Assembly (NCBI RefSeq): GCF_035984655.1
Contig: NZ_JAXCHT010000021.1
Location: 1-64,000, forward strand
From: Actimicrobium sp035984655
Lineage (GTDB): Bacteria > Pseudomonadota > Gammaproteobacteria > Burkholderiales > Burkholderiaceae_D
Direction: 5' to 3'
DNA length: 64,000 bases
A program made the translations under genes and the position numbers. Of the stretch, positions 8,730-16,993 are shown piece after piece. The first letter of the stretch is position 1. Each line of letters starts with the position of its first letter. The notes below the pieces were generated by a model, which did no database searches, had not been told where the DNA came from, and was given only the letters and a program-made list of their open reading frames with translations.

Positions 8730-9047
8730 TCAGGATGGCAATTTGACGGCGGCTTCTTCGGGAGTCAGCACCCACACCCGGTCAATCGCGCCTTCGATGT
8801 CTTCCGTGTAATTGACCACAAAGGTTGCATCACCCAACGCATTCGGCACCACCGTCAGGTTGTTGACGGTCCAGATCCGTGCGGCCGGCGACAACATGCG
8901 GTCCTTGCCGTTGATCTTGATGTTCGGATAGTTGGTGATGGTTAGTTTGGCACGCTTCACATTGGTCGGGAAATGTCGCTCGAAGGCCAGCGCGGGAAGC
9001 GTCACGAGAATCAGCAGCAGGCAACTCAGAAATCGAAACAGACGCAT
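8730..9047 (-). CDS. Small exported protein of unknown function
   Basis: The 105-residue protein starts at the ATG at 9047, behind GGAG; the longer open frame to 9209 adds a non-coding-looking Arg-rich extension. A clear signal peptide (MRLFRFLSCLLLILVTLPALA) is followed by a short beta-rich domain containing LTITNYPNIKINGKD, LSPAARIW and ATFVVNYTEDIEGAIDRVW. These stretches are compatible with a small periplasmic protein of a type common in Burkholderiales, but I cannot name a family. It sits 30 bp upstream of miaB on the same strand, so it may be the first gene of the miaB operon. Confidence 0.7.
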   Translation of the reverse strand: MRLFRFLSCLLLILVTLPALAFERHFPTNVKRAKLTITNYPNIKINGKDRMLSPAARIWTVNNLTVVPNALGDATFVVNYTEDIEGAIDRVWVLTPEEAAVKLPS

Positions 9048-9195
9048 GGCGAACTCCGCGTAATGGACGGTCAGGGGTGACGCCCGGTGCCGACGATTGC
9101 GGCTACCAACAGAGGGGCCGGGGCAAGCCGCAGTGTACCACCAATGAACACGGCAATTTGGCGCCGGACGATGGCGCCGGCGGCTGCGGCGGGGC

Positions 9196-9227
9196 AAAAA
9201 AAAGCGCACTACCCAGTGCGCTTTTTT
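9196..9227 (-). terminator. Bidirectional rho-independent terminator
   Basis: AAAAAAGCGCACT and AGTGCGCTTTTTT flank a four-base loop, giving a long perfect stem with A and T tracts on both sides. It lies just downstream of the TPR gene and closes the tonB-exbB-exbD-exbD-TPR operon on the minus strand. Confidence 0.9.
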
Positions 9228-9246
9228 GACAACCTGCCAGCCGCTC

Positions 9247-10497
9247 TCAATTCATTGGCGTATTGGTCTGTACGATCCACAGGCGCGCCAGATCGGCCGG
9301 CGCCTCGTTTCCCTTGAGCGATTTGAAGGTCTTGAGCGCCTTGTCTTTCTTGCCCGTGGTCGCATAGGCAATCCCCAGATGCAGCGTGGCTTCGTCCGGA
9401 CGCTTGAGGCTGCCCTTCTTGATACCCTGTTCCATCAGATCAATACCCTTGTCGGCCTGGCCCATCGCGACCATGGCATACCCCAGCTCGACCAGCGCAT
9501 TGCCATCGCTACTGGCAGTGGCTTCGGCTTCAGCCGCAGGCAGCCCGGCCTTCTGTTCGGCAGCGCTTTTATTGGCCAGATCGAGCAGGCGCTTCTGGCG
9601 CGGTGCTTCGGCGCCAACGCCAAGAATGCCCGCCTTGAAGCCGAGGTCGGCAATGGTCTTGCCTTCAAACGGATAGCCGGCCTGCAGGGCCAACTGCGAC
9701 ATTTCCATGTAATCGTTGGACGTCTTCAACAGTCCGCTCGCCAGGCGCAGGCGATACACATCGAGCACCAGGCGATCCGGGAAACCCTTCTTGCCGGAGG
9801 TGCGGTTGACCAGATCAGCCCAGTACTGCTTCTTCGGGTAGTAGCTGACCAGCTTTTCCATGCCGGCCACGTAGCCGCTGTTGTCGTTCTGCTTGAGTGC
9901 GCAGTTGACCAGCAGTTGCAGCGATTCTTCGGACGGCTTGCGGCCGGCTTTTTCTTCGTTCTGGATCGATGCCAGCAATTCCTTCTGGGCGCGGGCGAAA
10001 TCGCCATTGAGGAAGTAGGTCTGGGCCAGCAGTGCGCGCACTTGCGGATCGCTGCCGCCTTCCTTCATGTAGCGTTGAATCCAGTTTTGCGCCTTGCTGT
10101 AGTCCTGGGCGCGGTAGTACAGAATCGCCAGCGCCTGCATCAGCTTGACGTTGTCGCCAGCCGGCATGCGGCCCGAATTGATAGCGGCTTCGTACGAACG
10201 GGCGGCCGTTTCGTTGTCGCCGGCGCCTTGGGCGGCAGCGCCGCGCATGCGGTCGAGCATCAGCTGTTCTGTCTGATTTTTGGCGCCGATGCGATCGGCG
10301 TCACGTACCTTGGCCAGCGCTTCCTTGTAGCGTTGCGCGCGCATCATTTCCTGCGCTTGCTGCAACGGTTTGCCGAGTTCGCCGCGCACTGCTTCCTGCG
10401 CATGCGCAACCGACGCGATGCCCAGCAGGGCGGGTGCGGTGTTGAGGCCGACGGCGACCAGCAATGCGCGAAGGCAGACTGTACGAAATGAGGACAT
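9247..10497 (-). CDS. Exported tetratricopeptide-repeat protein of the TonB operon
   Basis: From the ATG at 10497 (GAAAG upstream) the protein is 416 residues; a longer frame to 10524 exists but lacks the signal-peptide start. A signal peptide (MSSFRTVCLRALLVAVGL to AHAQ) is followed by helical repeats with TPR character, for example AQEMMRAQRYKEALAKVRDA, ALAILYYRAQDYSKAQNWI, LLAQTYFLNGDFARAQKEL, and near the C terminus LGIAYATTGKKDKALKTF. It follows two exbD genes in the same direction but is separated from them by a hairpin terminator at 10526-10553, suggesting lower expression. TPR proteins in TonB operons are proposed to scaffold the complex in the periplasm; for this one that is inference. 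Confidence 0.82.
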   Translation of the reverse strand: MSSFRTVCLRALLVAVGLNTAPALLGIASVAHAQEAVRGELGKPLQQAQEMMRAQRYKEALAKVRDADRIGAKNQTEQLMLDRMRGAAAQGAGDNETAARSYEAAINSGRMPAGDNVKLMQALAILYYRAQDYSKAQNWIQRYMKEGGSDPQVRALLAQTYFLNGDFARAQKELLASIQNEEKAGRKPSEESLQLLVNCALKQNDNSGYVAGMEKLVSYYPKKQYWADLVNRTSGKKGFPDRLVLDVYRLRLASGLLKTSNDYMEMSQLALQAGYPFEGKTIADLGFKAGILGVGAEAPRQKRLLDLANKSAAEQKAGLPAAEAEATASSDGNALVELGYAMVAMGQADKGIDLMEQGIKKGSLKRPDEATLHLGIAYATTGKKDKALKTFKSLKGNEAPADLARLWIVQTNTPMN

Positions 10498-10525
10498 GAT
10501 GAATTCTTTCAAACGGGACAACATG

Positions 10526-10553
10526 AAAAAACGGCAGAGGAAAGCCTCTGCCG
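10526..10553 (-). terminator. Intra-operon terminator before the TPR gene
   Basis: On the minus strand GGCAGAGG-N4-CCTCTGCC is followed by six T residues (A run at 10526-10531). It lies between the second exbD stop (10577) and the TPR start (10497), so it likely reduces rather than abolishes transcription into the last gene. Confidence 0.8.
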
Positions 10554-10576
10554 ATCGATCAAACGACTATCTTGCT

Positions 10577-11002
10577 TCAGTTGAGAAACTGCTCATTACC
10601 GACCATGCCAATCTTGGTCACGCCAAGGCGCTGCGCCGTTGCCATCACGGTCGCCACCGACTTGTACGGTACCAGCTTGTTCGGCCGTAGATGCATTTCC
10701 GGTTGCACCGGCTGCGCTGCAACAGACTGCATCTTGCTTTCCAGCGCCGCACGATCCGGCACGACCACGCCGTCCCACAACACGGTGCCGTCAAAGTCGA
10801 CATCGACCGTGATGACCACCGGCGAAGTGGTCGGTGGCGGTGGATTGCCAGCCGGCATGTTCAGGTTGATCGCATGGTTCTGAATCGGGATGGTGATGAT
10901 CAGCATGATGATCAACACCAGCATGACGTCGATCAACGGCGTCATGTTCATCTCGATCATCGGTTCGTCGTCACGGCTGCTTGAGCCAACATTCATACTC
11001 AT
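10577..11002 (-). CDS. exbD: ExbD/TolR family biopolymer transport protein (second copy)
   Basis: This is a 141-residue inner-membrane partner of ExbB that helps transmit proton-motive force to TonB. It has a short cytoplasmic N terminus, one transmembrane helix (about residues 22-42) and a periplasmic domain. The helix contains the Asp of MTPLIDVMLVLIIMLII, the conserved proton-path residue of ExbD. The periplasmic part has the usual ExbD fold elements (VVITVDVDFDGTVLWDG and LGVTKIGMVGNEQF). It lies 22 bp downstream of another exbD, giving two paralogous ExbD proteins in one operon. They share the TPLIDVMLVL core but differ through the periplasmic domain, which may tune specificity or stoichiometry. 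Confidence 0.93.
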   Translation of the reverse strand: MSMNVGSSSRDDEPMIEMNMTPLIDVMLVLIIMLIITIPIQNHAINLNMPAGNPPPPTTSPVVITVDVDFDGTVLWDGVVVPDRAALESKMQSVAAQPVQPEMHLRPNKLVPYKSVATVMATAQRLGVTKIGMVGNEQFLN

Positions 11003-11024
11003 AACATTCCTTTGTCTGGGAGGG

Positions 11025-11456
11025 TCAGCCGCCGCGTGGCGGTGGCTCGGTGATGAAACCCACCTTCACGATGCCGGCCCGCTGCGCCGTCAGGATCACC
11101 TTGCCGATGTATTCGTAGCGCGTGTTCTGATCGCCGCGAATATGCAGTTCGGGTTGTGGCGTCTGCACCGCGACGACTTTCAGGCGTGTCAGCAATGCGG
11201 CGGTATCGGCCACAGGCTGCTCGTTCCAGAACATGTCACCGTCCTTGTTGACGGCCAGATTGATGTTCTCTGGCTTGGTCTTGTAAGGCTCGATGACTTC
11301 GCTGGGCAGCTTGACCGGAATCGTATGGGTCACGACCGGAATGGTGATCAGGAAAATGATCAGCAGCACCAACATGACGTCGACCAGCGGCGTCGTGTTG
11401 ATGGTGGAGATCACCTCGTCATCATCTCCGTCGGAAGATCCGAGAGACATTGCCAT
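11025..11456 (-). CDS. exbD: ExbD/TolR family biopolymer transport protein (first copy)
   Basis: The 143-residue ExbD-type protein has one transmembrane segment (about residues 23-43) carrying the conserved Asp in NTTPLVDVMLVLLIIFLI. The periplasmic domain contains INLAVNKDGDMFWNEQPV, RGDQNTRYEYIGKVI and AGIVKVGFITEP, matching the ExbD pattern. The start is two bases downstream of the exbB stop, so the two genes are translationally linked. It works with ExbB (next gene) and TonB to energise outer-membrane receptors. The paralog downstream (10577-11002) suggests an ExbB-ExbD1-ExbD2 complex, an arrangement also known from other TonB operons in Proteobacteria. Confidence 0.94.
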   Translation of the reverse strand: MAMSLGSSDGDDDEVISTINTTPLVDVMLVLLIIFLITIPVVTHTIPVKLPSEVIEPYKTKPENINLAVNKDGDMFWNEQPVADTAALLTRLKVVAVQTPQPELHIRGDQNTRYEYIGKVILTAQRAGIVKVGFITEPPPRGG

Positions 11457-11458
11457 GG

Positions 11459-12361
11459 TTAGACCTTGTTGTTTGCCGTCGACATCACACCCGACAACAG
11501 CACCGAGTGCAGGTCGCTGCTGAAGGCGCGGACATCTTCCATCGCGCCCTTGTTGCGGCGGACGATGAAGTTGTAACCCAGCACGGCAGGAACGGCGACG
11601 CCCAGACCGATGGCGGTCATGATCAGCGCTTCACCAACCGGGCCGGCGACCTTGTCGATCGATGCCTGGCCAGCGATACCGATAGCGGTCAGCGCGTTGT
11701 AGATACCCCAGACGGTGCCGAACAGACCAACGAATGGTGCGGTTGAACCAACGGTTGCCAGCAGAGCCAGGCCATCTTGCAGACGACTCTGGACTTTTTC
11801 GACAGCGCGCTGGATCGACATCGTCACCCAGGTGTTCAGATCGATATGTTCCAGTAAGGCGCCGTCGTTATGCACGGTGGATTGAATGCCGGTTTCGGCG
11901 ATGTAGCGGAACGGGCTGCCTTCTTTCAGGGTTGCCACACCGGCTTGCACCGAACCGGCTTTCCAGAATTTCTTGTTGGCGTCAGCGGCCTGGCCACCCA
12001 GCTTGATCTGATCGATCAGCTTGATGATGATGATGTACCAGCTGCTCATCGACATGATAACCAGAATCACCAGCGTACCGCGGGCAACGAAGTCGCCGCC
12101 TTTCCACAGGGCGTCGAGGCCGTATGGGTTATCGACTTTTTCCTTGGCTGGGGCGATCGAAGCGGTGGCGGTGCCAGCGGTCGAATCGACTGCGGCAGGT
12201 GCTGGTGCGGCGGCAGGAGCAGCGGCATCGGCGGCGGGCGCCGCGACTGCTGGCGCCGGATCAGCGGCCAGCGCCGTTTGCGGTGCCAGCAGCACGGCCG
12301 AGGTAGCTACGGAAAACAACAGCGCTGCAGCAAAAGCAGACAAACGGGTATTTAAAAACAT
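11459..12361 (-). CDS. exbB: ExbB/TolQ/MotA family proton-channel protein
   Basis: The 300-residue ExbB has an N-terminal signal-like segment (residues 1-32), then an Ala/Pro-rich linker (about 33-65) in the periplasm, and three transmembrane segments of the MotA/TolQ/ExbB domain. The family core is visible as LATVGSTAPFVGLFGTVWGI (TM2) and GEALIMTAIGLGVAVPAVLGYN (TM3). The complex uses proton-motive force to energise TonB. A long signal-peptide-bearing N terminus is seen in ExbB homologues of several Proteobacteria. The gene lies between tonB and exbD. It is 60 bp downstream of the tonB stop, with no terminator in the gap. Confidence 0.95.
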   Translation of the reverse strand: MFLNTRLSAFAAALLFSVATSAVLLAPQTALAADPAPAVAAPAADAAAPAAAPAPAAVDSTAGTATASIAPAKEKVDNPYGLDALWKGGDFVARGTLVILVIMSMSSWYIIIIKLIDQIKLGGQAADANKKFWKAGSVQAGVATLKEGSPFRYIAETGIQSTVHNDGALLEHIDLNTWVTMSIQRAVEKVQSRLQDGLALLATVGSTAPFVGLFGTVWGIYNALTAIGIAGQASIDKVAGPVGEALIMTAIGLGVAVPAVLGYNFIVRRNKGAMEDVRAFSSDLHSVLLSGVMSTANNKV

Positions 12362-12421
12362 GCTTCCTCCAATTAAATAACAAAACTACGTCAAGGGTGA
12401 TACAGCGTCGATGCTGCGTTT

Positions 12422-13081
12422 CTAGTTTTCTAACTTCCAGACATATTCAGCCGAGAACGTAGACTGTACTGCTTTGCCATCCTGCGTTCCTGCCACGAAT
12501 TTGCATTTGCTCAAGCCTGCAATCGTAGCGCGGTCCAGATTACGCGAACCACTGGACTTCTTGATTTTGGCATCGATCAATTGTCCAGTCGGACCAATGA
12601 TGAATTCGACCCGCGTTGTACCAGTTTCCTCAGCAATTTGCGAAGCTCGCGGGTATTCCGGCTTGCAACTGTTGAGATCGGTAATTCCAGCGACAACAAC
12701 CGGGGGGGCTGCTACTGCTGCCGGTGCCGCCACCACTGGCACGCTTGGTGCGGGCATGACCGGATTGTCAGGTTTGACGTTCGACACTGCGGAAATCGCG
12801 TTTACTGGTGGTGGCGTATTGACCATGACTTCAGGCGGCGGAATAAATGGCGGCGGCGGCGCCATCATTTTAGGCGGCGGTGGCGGCGCATCAGGCGGTG
12901 TAGGTGGGACCTTCACTTCTTCGATGATCTTGGTTTCGACCGGGATTTGGGCAATGACTTCAACTGCCTTCCGTGCAAGTCCCGAGACCAGCGCATACAC
13001 GATGAACACATGCAGAAGTATGACTGCCGCGAGGCCACCAAATTTTTTCGCCGGGTTGCGTTCTTGCTGCGAGAAATCCAT
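12422..13081 (-). CDS. tonB: TonB energy-transducing protein
   Basis: The 219-residue TonB has an N-terminal transmembrane anchor (about residues 15-35, GLAAVILLHVFIVYALVSGL, with the conserved His) and a Pro-rich periplasmic spacer (PPTPPDAPPPPPKM and PPPPFIPPPEV). The C-terminal receptor-binding domain starts near residue 138 (CKPEYPRASQIAEETGTTRV) and continues through FIIGPTGQLIDAKI. TonB spans the periplasm and contacts the TonB box of outer-membrane receptors. It opens the tonB-exbB-exbD-exbD-TPR operon with its own promoter (13173-13200). A TonB-dependent receptor lies directly upstream on the same strand, but a terminator separates them. Confidence 0.95.
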   Translation of the reverse strand: MDFSQQERNPAKKFGGLAAVILLHVFIVYALVSGLARKAVEVIAQIPVETKIIEEVKVPPTPPDAPPPPPKMMAPPPPFIPPPEVMVNTPPPVNAISAVSNVKPDNPVMPAPSVPVVAAPAAVAAPPVVVAGITDLNSCKPEYPRASQIAEETGTTRVEFIIGPTGQLIDAKIKKSSGSRNLDRATIAGLSKCKFVAGTQDGKAVQSTFSAEYVWKLEN

Positions 13082-13172
13082 GCCTTAACTCCTCCATTAC
13101 AGGGTCTTTTTTCGTAACGAAACCCATTCAAAAACTGGGTCTGTAGGCATCTTAAATTCGGGCCAAGGCAGG

Positions 13173-13200
13173 ATTATACATAGCTTGCTTCTCGTCACAA
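13173..13200 (-). promoter_or_regulatory. Sigma-70-type promoter of the tonB operon
   Basis: Reading the minus strand, TTGTGA (13200-13195) and a perfect TATAAT (13178-13173) are separated by 16 bp. The predicted start lies about 85 bp upstream of the tonB start codon. No convincing Fur box is visible around it. Confidence 0.7.
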
Positions 13201-13513
13201 CATAAATTTAAGTTCAAAATAATCAAGGAGATACCTCAAATTTTGAGTGTTGCGTGGCGCACGGACGAGCCATTTTCATTCCCGTTTTTGCGGGTTTCTG
13301 AACATTATTTTGTTTTAGGGATGCATCGGCGGCACTATGGCCATGGATGTCATATGCGAGCAAATTTTTGGTATCAATCGTTGTTGGCAAAATCGTTTGC
13401 TGACGACGGATTTGCAGCCGCTTTTCCATCTTCATCAAAAAAAATATGCCCCACAAATTGACCAAAGTCGAATCGGAAAACAATTTAAATCAATTCTTGC
13501 CAAAAAATACAGG
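13201..13513. other. AT-rich intergenic stretch without a recognised gene
   Basis: Between the tonB promoter and the receptor terminator the DNA is notably A/T-rich, with many short A and T runs. Two short open frames on the plus strand (13243-13461 and 13337-13579) show neither ribosome-binding sites nor recognisable protein sequence. I see no regulatory motif I can name. Confidence 0.5.
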
Positions 13514-13543
13514 AAAAAAAAGCCGCTGGGGTTACCCGGCGGC
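13514..13543 (-). terminator. Rho-independent terminator of the TonB-dependent receptor gene
   Basis: On the minus strand GCCGCCGGG-TAAC-CCCAGCGGC (one G-T pair) is followed by eight T residues (A run 13514-13521). It lies about 80 bp after the receptor stop at 13623, uncoupling receptor and tonB transcription. Confidence 0.88.
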
Positions 13544-13622
13544 CTGACATGCAAGTTACTGCTGATCGTGAAATTGTGACTGCTACCCGATCTTGAATTG
13601 GTGTCGCTATTTCTGCTTGCTG

Positions 13623-16382
13623 TTAGAATTTATAGTTTGCGGTCAGGTAACCCAACGCACTGTGGGCATCATAGTAAGAGGGATCGAAGCCGGTCTGAAA
13701 ATAGTTTCCCAAGCCAATGATCTGAGGCGGCTTACGATTTAACAAATTTTTCACGCCAGCCCGCAGGGTTAGGTTTTTTACGCCTGTGTAAGAACCCTGC
13801 AAATCCCAAGTTGAAAATGCGCCAACTTTCTCGGCTTCTGTACCTGTTGCCGAGTCAGCCCTTGCTGCGTCGCGATAGCCCGACTGGTAATTCTGGGTTA
13901 TGTCGACCGCAAAGTTGTTGAACTTCCAGTCGAAGTTCAACTGATGCTTCCAGCGGAAAATAATTCCACCTGCCGAAACTGCATTTAATGCATTGCCGTC
14001 CTTATCGATTGTTGCAGCGATGCTTGGCTGGATCGTGCCATCCGGTAGCTTTTCATCAAACTTGGTCAGGTACGTACCATTCAGATGCGTACTGAAGGTG
14101 CCGTAATCGGCAGTTTTAGCAATCAACCAGCGCAAATCGACGTCAATACCTTGCGTTTTCAGACTACCAGCATTCAGATTAGTGCTTTGGATGTTGGTAA
14201 TGTTGCCGGCGCTATCACGCGTCACCAAGCCAGTGTAGGCGCTGTTTCCTGCGGCGGCTTGCGCAACGATAAACTGTGGCGCCAGCGTTGTAACAAGATC
14301 TTTTACACCGATCCGCCAGTAATCCATTTGGATCGACACGCCTTTGACTGGATCCAGGACGAAGCCAACCGACGATTGCTCTGACTTCTCCGGCTTCAGA
14401 TTTGGGTTGCCACCGGTGGTGATGTTGAATTGATTGTTCACGCCGGTAACAGGGTCTACGAATTGCGCACTCGTCCCAAAGGTTTGTGGATTGTTCAGTT
14501 CTGGCAGTGATGGTTCACGGAATCCTTTGCCATACGAAGCGCGTAACAAAAGTTGCGAAACTGGCTGGAACCGGAAGCTGACTTTTGGATTGGTGCTCGT
14601 GACGGTAGGGAATCTGTCTGCACGAACCGCAAGATCGGCTTCAAGATTCTTCAAAATCGGAACATTCAATTCGCCGAACAGTGCCGATGAATTGCGGGAT
14701 GCCGACAAAGGCAGTGCTTGACCGCCGTAGCCAGAAACGTCACCTGCTTGATAGGCGGCACTTGGATTCAGATTCAAATGCTCATCAACCAGCGCTGCAC
14801 CAACTGCAAAACGCATGACGCCTGCAGGGATTGTGGCCAAGTCGCCCGAAATACGAGCATTCAGTGCATCGTTTGTGAGCACAGAATTAATGATTTGGCC
14901 GTTGTAGTTTGTTGCGTATATTTGTGCAGCAAGGGCAGGGGTTTGATTCTTGACGTATGGATTAAACGCGTCATTTCCGCTCAGTAATCTTACCAACTGT
15001 ACTTGATTTTGAAATCCCTGCTTGGTTGACTCGGTAACATCACTGGAGTTGTGATTGTATGCGACATCAAAATCATAGCCCTTGAAAGTGCCGCGTGCAC
15101 CTAACACCAGATGGGACTGATCCGCCACATCCTCACGGATACGCCCGCCACCATCGAAAGCACGATAACTGGTAGTGACAGGTTGTCCGGCGGCAGAGGG
15201 CTTTTGGGCCGCGATGAATGCCGCTGGATAAGCGGGGTTGGTCGGATTCAGAATGATTGCCGGGTATACGTTTTGGGTGGCAAATAAAGGATCTGGCGCC
15301 AGGAAAGAGACGCTGTATGGCGACGATTGCGCACTGACTTTTGTCAGTTGGTGCGAATGAAAGCCCTCTGCAAACAGTTCCGTGTCTTCGCTCAGCTTAA
15401 ACCGGAAGTTCGCCGCAACGTTAGTGCGTGTCACTTCAGGAATCAAATCCGCATAGGGTGCAAAGTTAAACCGGCACGTGCCGATATTTGCATCGAATGA
15501 GCTTCCATTGAGTGCACAGTTGTTCGGCGACAGTGCATTCCCGATCCCCTTGCCTTGGGAATTCAGTGAATTTGGGACAATTCCGCCGGCGTTCGCAGCC
15601 GTGGTCGGATCGAATGTGCGAAGGGCGCCGCTTGGTGTGGCGCTTTGGTCGCGCATACCGTCATTCGTGAATGCATCCTGTGCATAGCTGCGCTGTGATC
15701 CCTTTACAGCCGTTTCTTTAGCAACATCGGCGGATAAAGTTAAGTTGTACCGGTCTGCATCATAGTCACCAATACCAAAGAGAATACTGGCTTTGTTGGT
15801 TGATCCCCCACCGTCTTTGGTCGCGCTGGTGTAGGCGCCAAGTTCAGTGCCTTGGAAGTTGCGGCGCAGGATAAAGTTGATAACGCCGCCAATTGCATCA
15901 GAGCCGTACACGCCCGACGCGCCATCCTTCAAGATCTCGACATGGTCCACTGCAGCGAGCGGGATCGAATTGACGTCAACCGAAGCGCCATCAGTCGCAT
16001 AGCTTGCAAGACGACGTCCATTGACAAGAATGAGTGTTTTGCTTGAACCAAGTCCGCGCAAGCTCGCCGTCGATTCGCCGTATGTCGTCGTCCCCACACC
16101 TTGCGCGGAATTACTTGCGCCTACGGCTGAGATTGCCGTGACCGAGGTGAGCAACTGCTCGACGGAAGTAACTCCAAGTTTTTGGATGTCTTCCCGGGTG
16201 ACAGTTTGAACCTGTAATGAACCCTCTGATTCAGAGCGCTTGATTGAAGATCCTGTAACCTCAACGCGTTGCATTGCAGCCGCTTCCTGTGCCTGAGCTG
16301 TGGTTGCGAGGCCCAAGCCCAACAGCATGCCACTCGCACACATCAAGCGGATAGAACGTGACAAAACGGTTTCCATCATCAT
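13623..16382 (-). CDS. TonB-dependent outer-membrane receptor
   Basis: From the ATG at 16382, behind a strong GAAGGAG, the receptor has 919 residues; the longer frame to 16421 is not needed. A signal peptide (ending TTAQAQ) is followed by a TonB-box-like MQRVEVTGSSIKR and a plug domain with SLRGLGSSKTLILVNGRRL and VEILKDGASGVYGSDAIGGV. The remainder is a large beta-barrel ending in the aromatic C terminus YLTANYKF. These receptors import siderophores, cobalamin, oligosaccharides or other large nutrients using TonB energy. The plug resembles the large Caulobacter/Xanthomonas-type receptors whose substrates are often not iron, but nothing here fixes the ligand. Codon use is visibly more A/T-rich than in neighbouring genes. 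It is separated from the tonB operon by a terminator and a promoter. Confidence 0.93.
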   Translation of the reverse strand: MMMETVLSRSIRLMCASGMLLGLGLATTAQAQEAAAMQRVEVTGSSIKRSESEGSLQVQTVTREDIQKLGVTSVEQLLTSVTAISAVGASNSAQGVGTTTYGESTASLRGLGSSKTLILVNGRRLASYATDGASVDVNSIPLAAVDHVEILKDGASGVYGSDAIGGVINFILRRNFQGTELGAYTSATKDGGGSTNKASILFGIGDYDADRYNLTLSADVAKETAVKGSQRSYAQDAFTNDGMRDQSATPSGALRTFDPTTAANAGGIVPNSLNSQGKGIGNALSPNNCALNGSSFDANIGTCRFNFAPYADLIPEVTRTNVAANFRFKLSEDTELFAEGFHSHQLTKVSAQSSPYSVSFLAPDPLFATQNVYPAIILNPTNPAYPAAFIAAQKPSAAGQPVTTSYRAFDGGGRIREDVADQSHLVLGARGTFKGYDFDVAYNHNSSDVTESTKQGFQNQVQLVRLLSGNDAFNPYVKNQTPALAAQIYATNYNGQIINSVLTNDALNARISGDLATIPAGVMRFAVGAALVDEHLNLNPSAAYQAGDVSGYGGQALPLSASRNSSALFGELNVPILKNLEADLAVRADRFPTVTSTNPKVSFRFQPVSQLLLRASYGKGFREPSLPELNNPQTFGTSAQFVDPVTGVNNQFNITTGGNPNLKPEKSEQSSVGFVLDPVKGVSIQMDYWRIGVKDLVTTLAPQFIVAQAAAGNSAYTGLVTRDSAGNITNIQSTNLNAGSLKTQGIDVDLRWLIAKTADYGTFSTHLNGTYLTKFDEKLPDGTIQPSIAATIDKDGNALNAVSAGGIIFRWKHQLNFDWKFNNFAVDITQNYQSGYRDAARADSATGTEAEKVGAFSTWDLQGSYTGVKNLTLRAGVKNLLNRKPPQIIGLGNYFQTGFDPSYYDAHSALGYLTANYKF

Positions 16383-16455
16383 TACAAAACTCCTTCGGGG
16401 ATAAATGTTTTTTAGAGTCAATTTTCATTCGCCTGGTCTGCACCGGCTCGACAAA

Positions 16456-16474
16456 CAATTTCTTTTGGAAATTG
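16456..16474 (-). promoter_or_regulatory. Dyad CAATTTC-N5-GAAATTG in the receptor leader
   Basis: A perfect 7-bp inverted repeat around TTTTG lies 74-92 bp upstream of the receptor start codon. It could be an operator or, if transcribed, a short leader hairpin. The binding factor is unknown. Confidence 0.4.
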
Positions 16475-16823
16475 GTTTTGTGGAACACATGGAACCATCC
16501 AACCGCAGGGGGTGTCAACACGCGGGCATGGTAATTCGGGCAATAAAACAACAGTGAATTAATGGTTGGGATGGATGCGTTAAGGCTGGTGAAGATGTTG
16601 CCCGGCAGCGTCAAACGGTCCGGTTGTATGGTCAATTGGAATACCAGCTAAATTTTATAAATCGATCGCCGAATTCGCTTGATGATCGCTTTCCGTGGTC
16701 GCAACGAGAGTTACGGCGGGTTGCTGCCGAAACCCGGTTTGTGCTGCGCAGCAACATGAAAATAAATTTTCGGCTCGCGTCAAGCGACCGGACATGCGTT
16801 ATGGTTACGCCCTTTTACGGGTT

Positions 16824-16840
16824 GATCAATCAAATTGATC
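16824..16840. promoter_or_regulatory. Dyad GATCAAT-N3-ATTGATC before the peptide importer
   Basis: A perfect 7-bp inverted repeat lies about 155 bp upstream of the first binding-protein gene. Its size and symmetry fit a dimeric repressor or activator site. No regulator gene is adjacent, so its partner is unknown. Confidence 0.4.
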
Positions 16841-16993
16841 CGTCATGACCCAGCCATTAGCCGGGTCGACCAGAGATGGCACCGACGTCGTTGACTCCGG
16901 CCCCCAGCGCAGGCCTGCTGGTACGGCGCGAAGCAACGACGTTTGCTTACCGATGTGGTGGGTGTGACGGCAGCGTATGAGGGATGTCGACGA

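Larger units (their letters stand above)
16383..16993. other. Divergent intergenic region between receptor and peptide importer
   Basis: This 610-bp region has no convincing gene. It contains two dyads (annotated separately), one in the receptor leader and one 150 bp before the importer. A TTGACA hexamer occurs on the minus strand but lacks a matching -10. It should hold promoters for both directions. Confidence 0.5.

Noticed and set aside
9226..10491. A 421-residue plus-strand frame opposite the TPR gene
   Set aside because: The minus-strand protein has a signal peptide and TPR repeats, while this frame has no family pattern.
13243..13579. Two short frames in the AT-rich spacer between tonB and the receptor
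   Set aside because: No ribosome-binding site, no coding bias and no recognisable sequence; the region contains a terminator.
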